Source: Chloroflexota bacterium
Lineage (GTDB): Bacteria; Chloroflexota; UBA4733
DNA: 21,500 bases
Direction: 5' to 3'
Assembly: GCA_023381895.1 (NCBI GenBank)
Contig: JAMCTA010000089.1
Span: forward strand, 1-21,500
Part shown: positions 7,382 through 14,808 of the stretch, one piece after another
Numbering within the stretch: the first letter of the stretch is position 1
Layout: every line of letters begins with the position of its first letter
Notes under the pieces: generated by a model
Seen by the model: the letters and a program-made list of their open reading frames with translations, nothing else
The model's database searches: none
What the model was told of the DNA's origin: nothing
Translations under genes and position numbers: made by a program

Positions 7382-8425
7382 ATGAGCATGCTCGTCAAAC
7401 ACGCCAGAGCGGCGGCGCGGTACTGGGTCCTTGAGCAGGGACGCCGGACGCCAGGCTTCGTCGGCGCCTACTTCGCCGGGTCGGCGAACGGGCTCGCCGA
7501 CGACGCCAGGTTCCCGGCGACATCCGATCTGGACGTCAACTTGGTATTGGAAGATCCGGGCGCCGCACTGAAACCCGGCAAGTTCGTCTATCGCGGCGTG
7601 CTACTCGAAGTGTCGTACATACCGCGCGACGCGCTCCGCTCGCCGGAGGTAGTGCTCAGCCACTACCACCTGGCCGGTGGGTTCCGAACTCGGAGCATCA
7701 TCTTGGATCCCACCGGAGCCTTGACGGCACTTCAGGCAGCGGTGTCGCGGGAATATGCGCAGCGCAGATGGGTACGCAAACGCTGCGAGCATGCCGCGAG
7801 CGGGGTGCTCAACTACGCGCGGTCGCTGGACGAAGCCGAGCCTCTTCACGACCAGGTGACCTCGTGCGTCTTTGCGGCGGGTGTCACCACCCATGTGCTG
7901 CTGGTGGTCGGGCTGAAGAACCCGACTGTACGACAGCGTTATGTTGCAGCGCGCGAGCTCTTGGCGGAGTACGGGCGGCTTGACTTCCACGAGCCGCTCC
8001 TGGCGCTGCTGGGATGCGCGGAGATGGGTCGGGAACGGGTCGAGCAGCATCTCGGTGCGGTTACCGCGGCGTTCGACGCAGCCAAGATCGCGATCAAGAC
8101 GCCATACCGGTTCGGGTCGGACATCAGCGACGTCGCCCGCCCGATCGCGATCGACGGTAGCCGCGAGCTGATCGAGTGCGGCCTCCACCGGGAGGCGGTC
8201 TTCTGGATCGCCGCTACGTATTCCCGTTGCCGGACAATCGTTGCCGCCGACGCGCCGGGGCTGATCTCGCGGTTTGATCGCGGCTATCGGGAGTTACTCG
8301 CCGACCTCGGCATCGATTCGTTCCAGGACCGGCGCCTGCGATGTAGAGAGGTGGAAGAGTTCCTGCCTGGACTCTGGGAGGTGGCGGAGGAGATTTTGGC
8401 TGCCAACCGCCAGATCCAGGACTAG
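7382..8425 (+). CDS. Nucleotidyltransferase-fold protein (Pol-beta superfamily, aminoglycoside-adenylyl-like)
   Basis: 347 residues. The N-terminal domain has the superfamily signature: a helix, then FAGSANGLADDARFPATSDLDV, i.e. the GS loop (residues 33-34) followed by the metal-binding Asp49-x-Asp51, and a third acidic candidate near LLEVSYIPRD. The C-terminal two thirds are helical (SGVLNYARSLDEAEPLHDQV; LLVVGLKNPTVRQRYVAARELL), as in kanamycin- or streptomycin-type nucleotidyltransferases. Such enzymes transfer a nucleotide to a small molecule, RNA or protein; the substrate here is unknown. ATG 7382 has only weak upstream purines, and the same frame stays open back to 7247 through a transposase scrap, so the true start could lie upstream. 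It uses many CTG and G-ended codons, whereas the galactosidase gene prefers CTC, hinting at separate ancestry. It need not be a resistance gene. Confidence 0.75.
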   Translation: MSMLVKHARAAARYWVLEQGRRTPGFVGAYFAGSANGLADDARFPATSDLDVNLVLEDPGAALKPGKFVYRGVLLEVSYIPRDALRSPEVVLSHYHLAGGFRTRSIILDPTGALTALQAAVSREYAQRRWVRKRCEHAASGVLNYARSLDEAEPLHDQVTSCVFAAGVTTHVLLVVGLKNPTVRQRYVAARELLAEYGRLDFHEPLLALLGCAEMGRERVEQHLGAVTAAFDAAKIAIKTPYRFGSDISDVARPIAIDGSRELIECGLHREAVFWIAATYSRCRTIVAADAPGLISRFDRGYRELLADLGIDSFQDRRLRCREVEEFLPGLWEVAEEILAANRQIQD

Positions 8426-8595
8426 TGGCTGTCTTGCCAAGCGCCGGGCGATTGCTCGCTGACGGCCTGCCGGCTCACTGTCCAAGCCGTAGAAACACAC
8501 AAGATCCGTCGATCACGGTCGGAGAGTCCCGCCCATGGCATCTTCGGGGAGCGCGGCCAAGCGAGCCGCGACCGCCGCCCTGCGGCGTGGCGCGT

Positions 8596-8617
8596 TGCGT
8601 GCTGCTCCCAGCACGCA
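8596..8617 (+). other. Perfect 9-bp hairpin upstream of a broken oxidoreductase gene
   Basis: TGCGTGCTG and CAGCACGCA form a 9-bp stem with the 4-base loop CTCC. It ends 21 bases before the ATG at 8639 and overlaps no coding sequence. There is no T-tract, so it is not a standard intrinsic terminator. It may be a leader RNA structure or the end of the nucleotidyltransferase transcript. Confidence 0.4.
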
Positions 8618-8638
8618 GGAGTGAAAGGAACACTGCCA

Positions 8639-8979
8639 ATGAACGTCACACTCAGCGAGAGCACCCGTACCTTTCTCGCCGAGCCGCGCTTCGCCGTGCT
8701 CGCGACGATCAATCCTGATGGCACCCCGCACCAGATGCGCCGCGATAACCGCGTGTCGCTCTGCATATGAAGGATGGCTACCGCTACGTCACCCTTCAAG
8801 GGCACATCCGCATCGTCGATGATCCTCAGCAGACTCAGGACGACATCCGCGCCCTCGCCATCCGCTACTCCGGCCCTGAGCGCTCCGATCGCGAGCAAGG
8901 GCGCAATCAGTTCTTGCAGGAGACGCGCGTCTCGCTCTACCCCACCGTCGAAAAGATCATCGCCAACGGGCTTAAGTGA
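8639..8979 (+). pseudogene. Broken PPOX-class (F420-dependent type) oxidoreductase gene
   Basis: ATG 8639 after GTGAAAGGA begins MNVTLSESTRTFLAEPRFAV then LATINPDGTPHQ, the typical start of small split-barrel PPOX/F420-dependent enzymes (TIGR03618-like). After GTPHQ the expected middle strands, about 20-25 residues (form W-E-x-D-G-D-x-I-x-x-N-T-x-G-R-x-K), are missing, and the text resumes with RRDNRVSLCI and a TGA at 8768. The rest continues in another frame from ATG 8767: MKDGYRYVTLQGHIRIVDDP, then RALAIRYSGPE, up to 8979. Together that makes 43 + 70 residues instead of the usual ~130-140. The second part begins with an ATGA overlap, so both pieces could still be translated, but cofactor-binding strands are absent. 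Convergent with the methyltransferase gene. Confidence 0.8.
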
Positions 8980-9045
8980 TTTCCGGGCTCGAGGAGGCGA
9001 GGACACTCCCGCACGAACTTCTCCTCACCGGGATGGCGTGCCCGC

Positions 9046-9699
9046 TCAGGTCGTGCAGCAGTCCGGTGAGGCAAGCACTGCGCTGAATCCGGCCCGCGGG
9101 TCATCGCCCTCTCGCGATGGCAGACGGAACTCCCCGACGGCGCTAGGAGGATGGAGCAACGCCGAGCGCCAGCGGCGCTGCTCAAAGTGGGTCGTAGATA
9201 GCAGTGCAAGGAGTTCCGAGCGGGTGAAGAAATGCGCCTGTCGGTAGAAGTCATCGCCTTGTTCACCCAGGCGCCGGTAGTGCTGCCCCCACGCTCCCTC
9301 GGCAAGCACGAGGCCGAGGACGAGACACCCACCCGGCTGCAGCACCCGGCGCGCTTCCGCGAGCACACGCACGGGGTTCTGTACGAAGCATAGGGTGATA
9401 GCCAGTAGCACCGCGCCACAGCTCGCCGGAGCAAGCGGCAGCGCCTCGCCGCGGGCCCGTACTGCCGTTACACCGCGAGAAGCGGCAAGAGCGAGTGGCG
9501 CGGCAGCCGGGTCAACTCCCAAATCGATGCTGAGTGCTTGCGCGAAGCGGCCGCTACCCACTCCTACCTCAAGCCAGGGACGGGGCGCTCCTGTGAACAA
9601 CGGCCGGAGCGCTTCGACCTCCTCGGCAAACAGCGCTCGCCCTTCCGGGCGATCGTACCAGGCGTCGTAGCGTGCTGCCTGCTCCTCAAAGATGGCCAT
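9046..9699 (-). CDS. Class I SAM-dependent methyltransferase
   Basis: 217 residues from ATG 9699, which has GGGAG eight bases upstream; the frame extends to 9726 but without a better site. Motif I is LEVGVGSGRF (residues 43-52), followed by the acidic strand end GVDPA, the SAM-contact region RGEALPLAPASCGAVLLAIT and the post-motif ARRVLQPGGCLVLGLV, all typical of Methyltransf_11 enzymes (UbiE/COQ5-like small-molecule methyltransferases). The N-terminus FEEQAARYDAWYDRPEGRAL is the usual capping helix of this group. The substrate cannot be read from sequence. It lies downstream of an MFS permease on the same strand but 225 bases away, so co-transcription is uncertain. Confidence 0.88.
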   Translation of the reverse strand: MAIFEEQAARYDAWYDRPEGRALFAEEVEALRPLFTGAPRPWLEVGVGSGRFAQALSIDLGVDPAAAPLALAASRGVTAVRARGEALPLAPASCGAVLLAITLCFVQNPVRVLAEARRVLQPGGCLVLGLVLAEGAWGQHYRRLGEQGDDFYRQAHFFTRSELLALLSTTHFEQRRWRSALLHPPSAVGEFRLPSREGDDPRAGFSAVLASPDCCTT

Positions 9700-9924
9700 G
9701 GCACCCAGCTCCCAATGCTCTCGCACAACTTAACCGGAAGTAGCTGGTGCCGGCATCACCCTCTGGGAACTTACTGGCAATCGTCACGGGGATCTTGTAC
9801 CACCGTCCGCAGAATCGTGTCCCGACTACATCCAGCACCCAGGAATCCGGCCCTCCGGAACCTCCCAACACCAGCAGGTCACAAGCACGTTTTACATCTG
9901 GTTGCAGTCACGGCGGAGAGCCGG

Positions 9925-11181
9925 TCACTGCAACACTTCCGGCGGCTGCCCGTTCTCCTGTGCTGCCACCGAGCCTGAACCAGCCGGCACGCGCACTGTC
10001 CACAGCACGGCAAGCGCGGCTGCAGCACCGAGCACCAAGACCACGAAGATCGCTCGATACCCCCATCGTGTGATGAGTACACTCGAGAACAGCACCGAGG
10101 CCGGGATCGCCACCGACTCGAACGCCGTCTTCAAACCCGCAAACACCCCCACTTCTTCAGCGGGTATCAACTCGGTGAGTAGCGGCCAGCTGGCTGCGGT
10201 GATTGCCGCATTGCCAGCACCGGCCACGATGATCACCACAAGCGTCTGGAGCACGGTCTGGATGAGTAGCCCCCCGAGCGCGGCCACCGTCATGACCGCG
10301 ATGCCACCCGCTAGCACGCGCTTGCGCCCCGTACGTGCTGCCACTCCCCCGGCGGGAAGCAGCAACACCGCGGTGGAGACCACCAGCCCGAGGAACAAGT
10401 ACTGGGCATTCGCTGCATCGGTCCTGATCACCTTTGTCGCAAAGAGGGTGAGATAAGGGAGGATGGCATTGCTCCCAAAGTTGTAGCAGAAATCACAAAC
10501 GAGGTAGCGAAGCGCCATCTCGTGCCGCGCGAGGGGCGCCAGCGGCGATGGCTGGCCACGTTCCACTCCGGCCCGTGGCGGCGCGAGGGCAGGATGGTTG
10601 CGCCGCTCCGGCACCGTCACGATCGTCACCGCAAAGGTCACGAGCATGCCGCCGCCAATCAGGAGGAAGAGCAATGGCGTGAGCTTCCGCCCCAAGAGCT
10701 GCGCTCCACCAATGAGTACGGCCACCATGCCAGCGAACTGAACGACCGTAGCCAGCGCGTTCACCATACTCCGCTGTGCTACCGGGAAGAGATCACCGAG
10801 CAGCGCATTGAGCGGATCAACAGCCACATTGAAGAAGAGGGAGGACAGGAAGATGCTCAGTAACAGCAATGGCAACTGCTGGGCCAGCGCAGCGATGCCG
10901 AAGAACACCGCCGCCAGGGTGATCCCCACTGTCATGAAGGGCCGCCGCCGGCCGAAGCGCGTCCATACCCGGTCGCTCCAGGCGCCCACGAGCGGCTGGA
11001 CGGCCACACCTTCGATCGAGCGGCTGCTGCTGACCAGACCTATGATGAGCGGACTACGCGTGTAGGCGCTCACGATGAGTGGTAGCGTCCCGTTGCTGAA
11101 GCCGTAGAAGAACCCTGCCCCAAAACTGGCGATGCTGTAGCGCCAGGCTAGGCGCAGCCACGACAGCCCTGCCCCCGCCAC
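9925..11181 (-). CDS. MFS transporter, sugar-permease type
   Basis: 418 residues from GTG 11181, chosen because AGGAG lies six bases upstream; an earlier TTG at 11205 would put that site inside the coding region. The protein shows about 12 hydrophobic segments split by a loop near residues 195-215. The motif-A equivalent is GAWSDRVWTRFGRRRPFM (residues 66-83), with the triple-Arg form seen in SLC45/sucrose-type and GPH-like sugar transporters. A second half-motif AARTGRKRVLAGG is in the C-terminal half. It should move a small solute, perhaps a sugar, across the cytoplasmic membrane with ions. The gene is divergent from grpE with a 400-base spacer. Its link to the glycosidases in the window is suggestive only. 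Confidence 0.88.
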   Translation of the reverse strand: MAGAGLSWLRLAWRYSIASFGAGFFYGFSNGTLPLIVSAYTRSPLIIGLVSSSRSIEGVAVQPLVGAWSDRVWTRFGRRRPFMTVGITLAAVFFGIAALAQQLPLLLLSIFLSSLFFNVAVDPLNALLGDLFPVAQRSMVNALATVVQFAGMVAVLIGGAQLLGRKLTPLLFLLIGGGMLVTFAVTIVTVPERRNHPALAPPRAGVERGQPSPLAPLARHEMALRYLVCDFCYNFGSNAILPYLTLFATKVIRTDAANAQYLFLGLVVSTAVLLLPAGGVAARTGRKRVLAGGIAVMTVAALGGLLIQTVLQTLVVIIVAGAGNAAITAASWPLLTELIPAEEVGVFAGLKTAFESVAIPASVLFSSVLITRWGYRAIFVVLVLGAAAALAVLWTVRVPAGSGSVAAQENGQPPEVLQ

Positions 11182-11582
11182 GTCACTCTCCTGTCTTCTT
11201 GGCAATTCAACGCTAGCAGTTCGTGCCGACGCGACGGCCGAACGGAATGCCGCACAAGCAGCTGAGTCTGGCCCGGCTAGACACTGCGATGGCTGTCAGA
11301 CAACCGTTAGCGTCTTCGGGATCGTCCCTGCCTGACTCGAAAGTACCTCGCTGAGACCATCGTATACTTTTCGGAAGTCAAGGAGGGCTATGGTAGCAGT
11401 CCAGCACGCGCTACTGAGCGATTGACGCATCCGCCTCCGGTATCATCCCACTTCCCTGACGTCTCTCGTGATCGCTCGCCAGAGCAGACGACGGCCATTC
11501 TACGCATCTCGTCCATCACGCGGCATACTGATCCGGGACATCTCGCCGTGTCCTCTGTGGCCGGCGGAAAGGAGACGGATCG
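11182..11582. other. Divergent spacer between MFS permease and grpE
   Basis: About 400 bases with no convincing long gene. It contains a TATACT hexamer at 11363-11368 that could be a -10 element reading toward grpE, although no good -35 lies 16-18 bases before it, and a very short ORF with a strong ribosome site at 11390. I looked for the CIRCE heat-shock inverted repeat (TTAGCACTC-N9-GAGTGCTAA) and did not see it. Confidence 0.4.
11390..11425 (+). other. Possible 11-residue leader peptide upstream of grpE
   Basis: ATG 11390 follows an ideal ribosome site (AAGGAGG, spacing 4) and encodes MVAVQHALLSD before TGA. It lies 22 bases after TATACT and 157 bases before grpE. It may be a leader peptide, a decayed gene start, or chance. 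There is no run of one amino acid that would suggest classical attenuation. Confidence 0.25.
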
Positions 11583-12233
11583 ATGACGGACGAACAGGAC
11601 AACATCACAGTATCCCAGGCTGACAAGACGGCCTCCACTCCAACTGACGGCGCGACGCAAGAGACAGTGCAGACTCCTGCAGACGTGCCTCTCGTGCCAG
11701 CGAGTCAGCTCGAGGCAGCAGAGCGCCAGGTAGAGGAGTTGCGCTCACTCCTACAGCGCGAGCGGGCGGATTTCGTAAACTATCGCCGCCGGGTCGAAAG
11801 CGAGCGGGCACAGCTCGTACAGTCAGCGCGTGCGGAAGGCCTGCTCCCCATTCTGCCACTCCTCGACAACCTGGAACGTGCCGCTGCCGGTGTGCCAGCC
11901 GAGCTGCGTGATCAACCGTGGGTCAAGGGCGTGCTCCTCGTCGCCGATCAGCTCACCTCTGCCCTGCAGAGCGCGGGTCTCGAGCGCTTTGGCGCCCTCG
12001 GTGACCCCTTTGACCCGCGACTTCACGAGGCCTTCCTCAACCAGGAGCATCCCGACATCCCAGCAGGACACGTCAGCTTGGTGCTCCGCGCCGGCTATAA
12101 GATGGGAGATCGGGTGCTGCGTGCCGCTCAAGTGGCCGTGTCGGACGGCACCGCGACGAGTGTCACGGACGAGGAACAACAGCAAGACAGCAGCGCCAAG
12201 CCGGAGGAGAGCGCTGAATCTGAAAGCTCATGA
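11583..12233 (+). CDS. grpE: GrpE nucleotide exchange factor
   Basis: 216 residues. GrpE is the cytoplasmic cochaperone that releases ADP from DnaK. The N-terminal ~45 residues are acidic and disordered, followed by the long dimer coiled-coil (ASQLEAAERQVEELRSLLQRERADFVNYRRRVE, about residues 40-75) and the family motif LPLLDNLERAAAGVP. The C-terminal beta domain has GLERFGALGDPFDPRLHEAF and VLRAGYKMGDRVLRAAQVAVS, the standard GrpE ending. The start ATG has AAAGGAG nine bases upstream. Unusually it stands alone: no dnaK, dnaJ or hrcA is next to it. The acidic tail (DEEQQQDSSAKPEESAESESS) extends past the normal end. Its TGA overlaps the ATG of a small ORF, so the two are translationally coupled. 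Confidence 0.95.
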   Translation: MTDEQDNITVSQADKTASTPTDGATQETVQTPADVPLVPASQLEAAERQVEELRSLLQRERADFVNYRRRVESERAQLVQSARAEGLLPILPLLDNLERAAAGVPAELRDQPWVKGVLLVADQLTSALQSAGLERFGALGDPFDPRLHEAFLNQEHPDIPAGHVSLVLRAGYKMGDRVLRAAQVAVSDGTATSVTDEEQQQDSSAKPEESAESESS

Positions 12234-12397
12234 TGGACCTCACCCTCCGTCTCAAGCATGACCGCTTTCATTTTCAGCGCCCCGCTCGCTGTGGCTTCGT
12301 GCGCTATCTCTTGTATTGGAGACGTGAACAAGCTGGCGGCTGCCCAAACGGCGGAGAGTGTGTTTGCGGTGCGAGCGATAGCCTGGTCTGGCAGTAG
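12233..12397 (+). CDS. 54-residue Cys-containing small protein coupled to grpE
   Basis: The ATG at 12233 shares its A with the grpE stop (TGATG), a classic coupling arrangement. The frame encodes 54 residues: a basic N-terminal half (MDLTLRLKHDRFHFQRPARC), an aromatic/basic piece FVRYLLYWRREQ, then a Cys cluster CPNGGECVCG. The four cysteines (20, 37, 43, 45) could bind a metal, but the spacing does not match a zinc ribbon or ferredoxin known to me. It ends 28 bases before the convergent GH5 stop. I recognise no family. A chance ORF is possible; the exact stop/start overlap is the main support. Confidence 0.45.
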   Translation: MDLTLRLKHDRFHFQRPARCGFVRYLLYWRREQAGGCPNGGECVCGASDSLVWQ

Positions 12398-12425
12398 GCC
12401 ACGTACGTAACATCAGCGGTCGCTG

Positions 12426-13532
12426 CTACCGTTGACGCGCATAGCGCGCAAGCGCCGCCCGCACGGGTACGCCGTTCGGCGCTACTGTTCCCGACCAGTC
12501 ACTGATGACAGCAGGAAAGGTGCACACGTTATCCGCTGCGTACCACGCCCAGGCGATCCAGCCGGTGTGATGCGCTCGGACGCCGTCGGGGGCATCGAAG
12601 TAGTCGATCGGCCCTCCCTCCACCTGAGGCGAGCAGAAGGGTGTCTTGCCAAGAAGAGGGCCGAATTCGGTCGCCACGATGGGGTAGCGACCGGTGAGCG
12701 AGCCAAACGCAGCATCGAGCACGCTCGTCGAGACCGTTGGATAGTAGGGATGCGTGGCATAGACGATGTTCGTGCCTTGCACTTCGTGCGTCGGTACACC
12801 GCTGAGGTCACGCGCCCAGTCCAGTCCGCTGATGAAGACGAGGCTGCGAAATCCGGCGGCTCGAATCGTGTTATAGAGCTCTTGCATCCCCATGGCAGTC
12901 CATCCCTGGTCTGTCGTACAGCCACGGAGCCAGCAATCCCAAGTCACCCCATGCGGCTCATTGTAGAGGTCGAAGAACACGTGCGGATCGCTCCGGAAGT
13001 GCTCTGCCATGAGCCGCCAGAACCGTACGGAGCGCACGTCTGGCATCTCCTGCTGTCCCATCGTTGCCGGGCAAGATACGCTGCGATCCGACCAGTGCAG
13101 GTCGATGAGCGCCTCCATCCCCGCGCCTTCAATCCAGTGCACGAGTCTGCTCAAGGTCGCGAGATAGGTGGGGGAGTAGTAGCACGAATCAGGCAGCAAG
13201 AAATCCTGATTGGTCGGAATGCGCACGGTGTTGATGCCCCAGCTTGCCATACGCTCCACATCCGCTCTGGACAGCATCACTCCGGCGGGATCCCATTCCA
13301 GCGACGGGCGGTTGAGCCCATGGATGAGAAACGGCTCGCCGCCGGGAGTGAGGATCTGCGCACCGCGCGTCGTGTACCAGACCGACACCCCCTCACGACC
13401 ACCAGCGAGGAGACTCGCACCGAGCAGCAACGCGAGGAGCAAGCCGGAGAGAAGCGGCGTCCATATCGTGCGCCGGGGACCGTAGACGTCGTGGTAGGTC
13501 TCCTCGGCAAACACTACCTCTCGCCCTGACAT
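12426..13532 (-). CDS. Membrane-anchored glycoside hydrolase family 5 enzyme
   Basis: 368 residues. ATG 13532 has GGGGGAG five bases upstream. Residues 1-24 are charged, then one helix (TPLLSGLLLALLLGASLLAG, residues 25-44) anchors the protein with the catalytic domain outside; no signal-peptidase site is obvious, so this is a type II or uncleaved anchor. The barrel begins at GEPFLIHGLNRPSLEWDP. GH5 markers: RIPTN (104-108), IDLHWSD, the acid/base Glu192 in FFDLYNEPHG, HPYYP (261-265) and the nucleophile Glu289 in IVATEFG, then WIAWAWYAAD. This retaining family includes endoglucanases, mannanases and related beta-glycanases, so the likely job is cutting beta-linked polysaccharide at the cell surface. 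Exact specificity is not visible. The gene is convergent with grpE and its small ORF. Confidence 0.92.
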   Translation of the reverse strand: MSGREVVFAEETYHDVYGPRRTIWTPLLSGLLLALLLGASLLAGGREGVSVWYTTRGAQILTPGGEPFLIHGLNRPSLEWDPAGVMLSRADVERMASWGINTVRIPTNQDFLLPDSCYYSPTYLATLSRLVHWIEGAGMEALIDLHWSDRSVSCPATMGQQEMPDVRSVRFWRLMAEHFRSDPHVFFDLYNEPHGVTWDCWLRGCTTDQGWTAMGMQELYNTIRAAGFRSLVFISGLDWARDLSGVPTHEVQGTNIVYATHPYYPTVSTSVLDAAFGSLTGRYPIVATEFGPLLGKTPFCSPQVEGGPIDYFDAPDGVRAHHTGWIAWAWYAADNVCTFPAVISDWSGTVAPNGVPVRAALARYARQR

Positions 13533-13751
13533 CGACTCCCCCCGTAGGTGCGCCGCATAGCTCTCGCCTTGCTAGCTCGGTGGCAGCACCGCCTCCGTCA
13601 AGATCAATGCGGAGGCCTGCCGCACTCATCCGGGCGAGGTCAACGTTTCCCGTCCTCACCGCAGCACGCCGAGCCGTGTATCGCTCCGCACTTCCAGCGC
13701 CGCCGTCTCAGCGCGAGAACCCGAGCAGCATTCCCACCACTCACCGAAGCT

Positions 13752-14615
13752 CTATACGCTCCCGCTCGCGCTGCCGCCGCTGCTGGTAGCACTTTGGCCA
13801 TCGCTGCTCTTCAGAGCTTGGATGGCCTGTGGCACCCCGATGCCGAAGATGTAGCCGAGGAATCCGCCGGTGAACGTCGCTATTGCCCCGCCGTCGAGCG
13901 TTCCGCGCAGTCCCAAGATCAGCACGGTGACCAGCAGCAAGGCTCCGATCAGAATTGTGCCAAAGCCATCACCCACCCACGGCAACCGGGGCCGGCGCTG
14001 CGCTCCAGCCACAGCGACCACGGGCCAGATGGCCAGCCCACCTCCATGCTGACGGGCAACGACAGCAAAGGGACCAGCCAACTTTGCGATCACTGCGGTC
14101 GTGGTGCCAGCGGTCTGGGAGAGCGTCCCCGCCTCCTCCGGAGTCAGCGACCACGTCACTGCTACTGCCTCTCCATTCACCGTCGCCGTGAATGGCTGGG
14201 ATGCCTGCGTTACCAGCACGTGAGTCGGTCCCGCAATGGTTAGATCACTCGTAGTCACCGCCTCGATAGCCGCGAAGGCTCGCAGGAGTCGCTGATTGAC
14301 GAATGTCCCCTCCTGTTGCACTTCAGGCGTCGCGCCCGCCAGCGCCAGCGTCTCGTCAATTGCATAGAACTTGCTCTGAACACGATAGAGGTAGACGAGT
14401 AAGCTCACGATCACTGCGGCAAAGAAGAGCAAGATGATTGCCGTCAGGTTGAAGAGCTCGCTGCCACTGAGCTGACCTCCGGCTGCCTGGGCAGTGCTCG
14501 ACGCCGTCGTAGTCTGCGTCGTAGTGGCAGCGCTCACCACGGTGAGGTCAAGCGCCAGCAGCCTGGGGGTTCCTGTGAGACCGCTCACCAACCCGAGTGT
14601 CAAACCGATCCCCAT
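13752..14615 (-). CDS. Unassigned three-helix membrane protein with Ig-like domain
   Basis: 287 residues. ATG 14615 has AGAGGAGG immediately upstream. A hydrophobic N-terminus (MGIGLTLGLVSGLTGTP) may be a signal peptide, followed by a Thr/Ser/Ala linker (30-50), a helix at ~56-77 (NLTAIILLFFAAVIVSLLVY), a segment FYAIDETLALAGATPEVQ, then a beta-rich stretch (123-190) that reads like a bacterial Ig-like domain (VLVTQASQPFTATVNGEAVA; WSLTPEEAGTL). Two further helices lie at ~219-236 and ~243-262, and the tail is Ser/Gly-rich. I know no functional family with this order. Neighbours on the same strand are an oxidoreductase upstream and the GH5 enzyme downstream, each about 200 bases away. Role unknown; a cell-envelope sensor or scaffold is only a guess. 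Confidence 0.7.
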   Translation of the reverse strand: MGIGLTLGLVSGLTGTPRLLALDLTVVSAATTTQTTTASSTAQAAGGQLSGSELFNLTAIILLFFAAVIVSLLVYLYRVQSKFYAIDETLALAGATPEVQQEGTFVNQRLLRAFAAIEAVTTSDLTIAGPTHVLVTQASQPFTATVNGEAVAVTWSLTPEEAGTLSQTAGTTTAVIAKLAGPFAVVARQHGGGLAIWPVVAVAGAQRRPRLPWVGDGFGTILIGALLLVTVLILGLRGTLDGGAIATFTGGFLGYIFGIGVPQAIQALKSSDGQSATSSGGSASGSV

Positions 14616-14808
14616 GGCCCTCCTCTTTCACGCCGCTGGCACGGCAAGCCGCGGGCCAGCGCCCGCTCTGCACGCCAGTGATCACAGGGATGATAGACTA
14701 CTGGACGGCCATCTGCGAGCACTGCCCAGGCAGCCGCTGCAGCCTAATCCAGCATTGTGCACGCTGTATGGCTTTCTTGTCTATCCAGCGCCCAGAGCGG
14801 CAGCAACT

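Noticed and set aside
9700..9907. Minus-strand open text with VLDVVGTRFCGRWYKIPVTI between the permease and methyltransferase genes
   Set aside because: The stretch looks protein-like, but I know no matching family, it has no clear ribosome site and its end runs into the methyltransferase leader. A blastx search would settle whether it is a relic.
12416..12434. Hairpin AGCGGT/ACCGTT at the grpE small ORF and GH5 convergence as a terminator
   Set aside because: The stem is only six pairs with one wobble and there is no T-tract on either strand.
12432..13529. 365-codon plus-strand frame opposite the GH5 gene
   Set aside because: The minus-strand product has all GH5 catalytic motifs, while the plus-strand product is low-quality Arg/His text.
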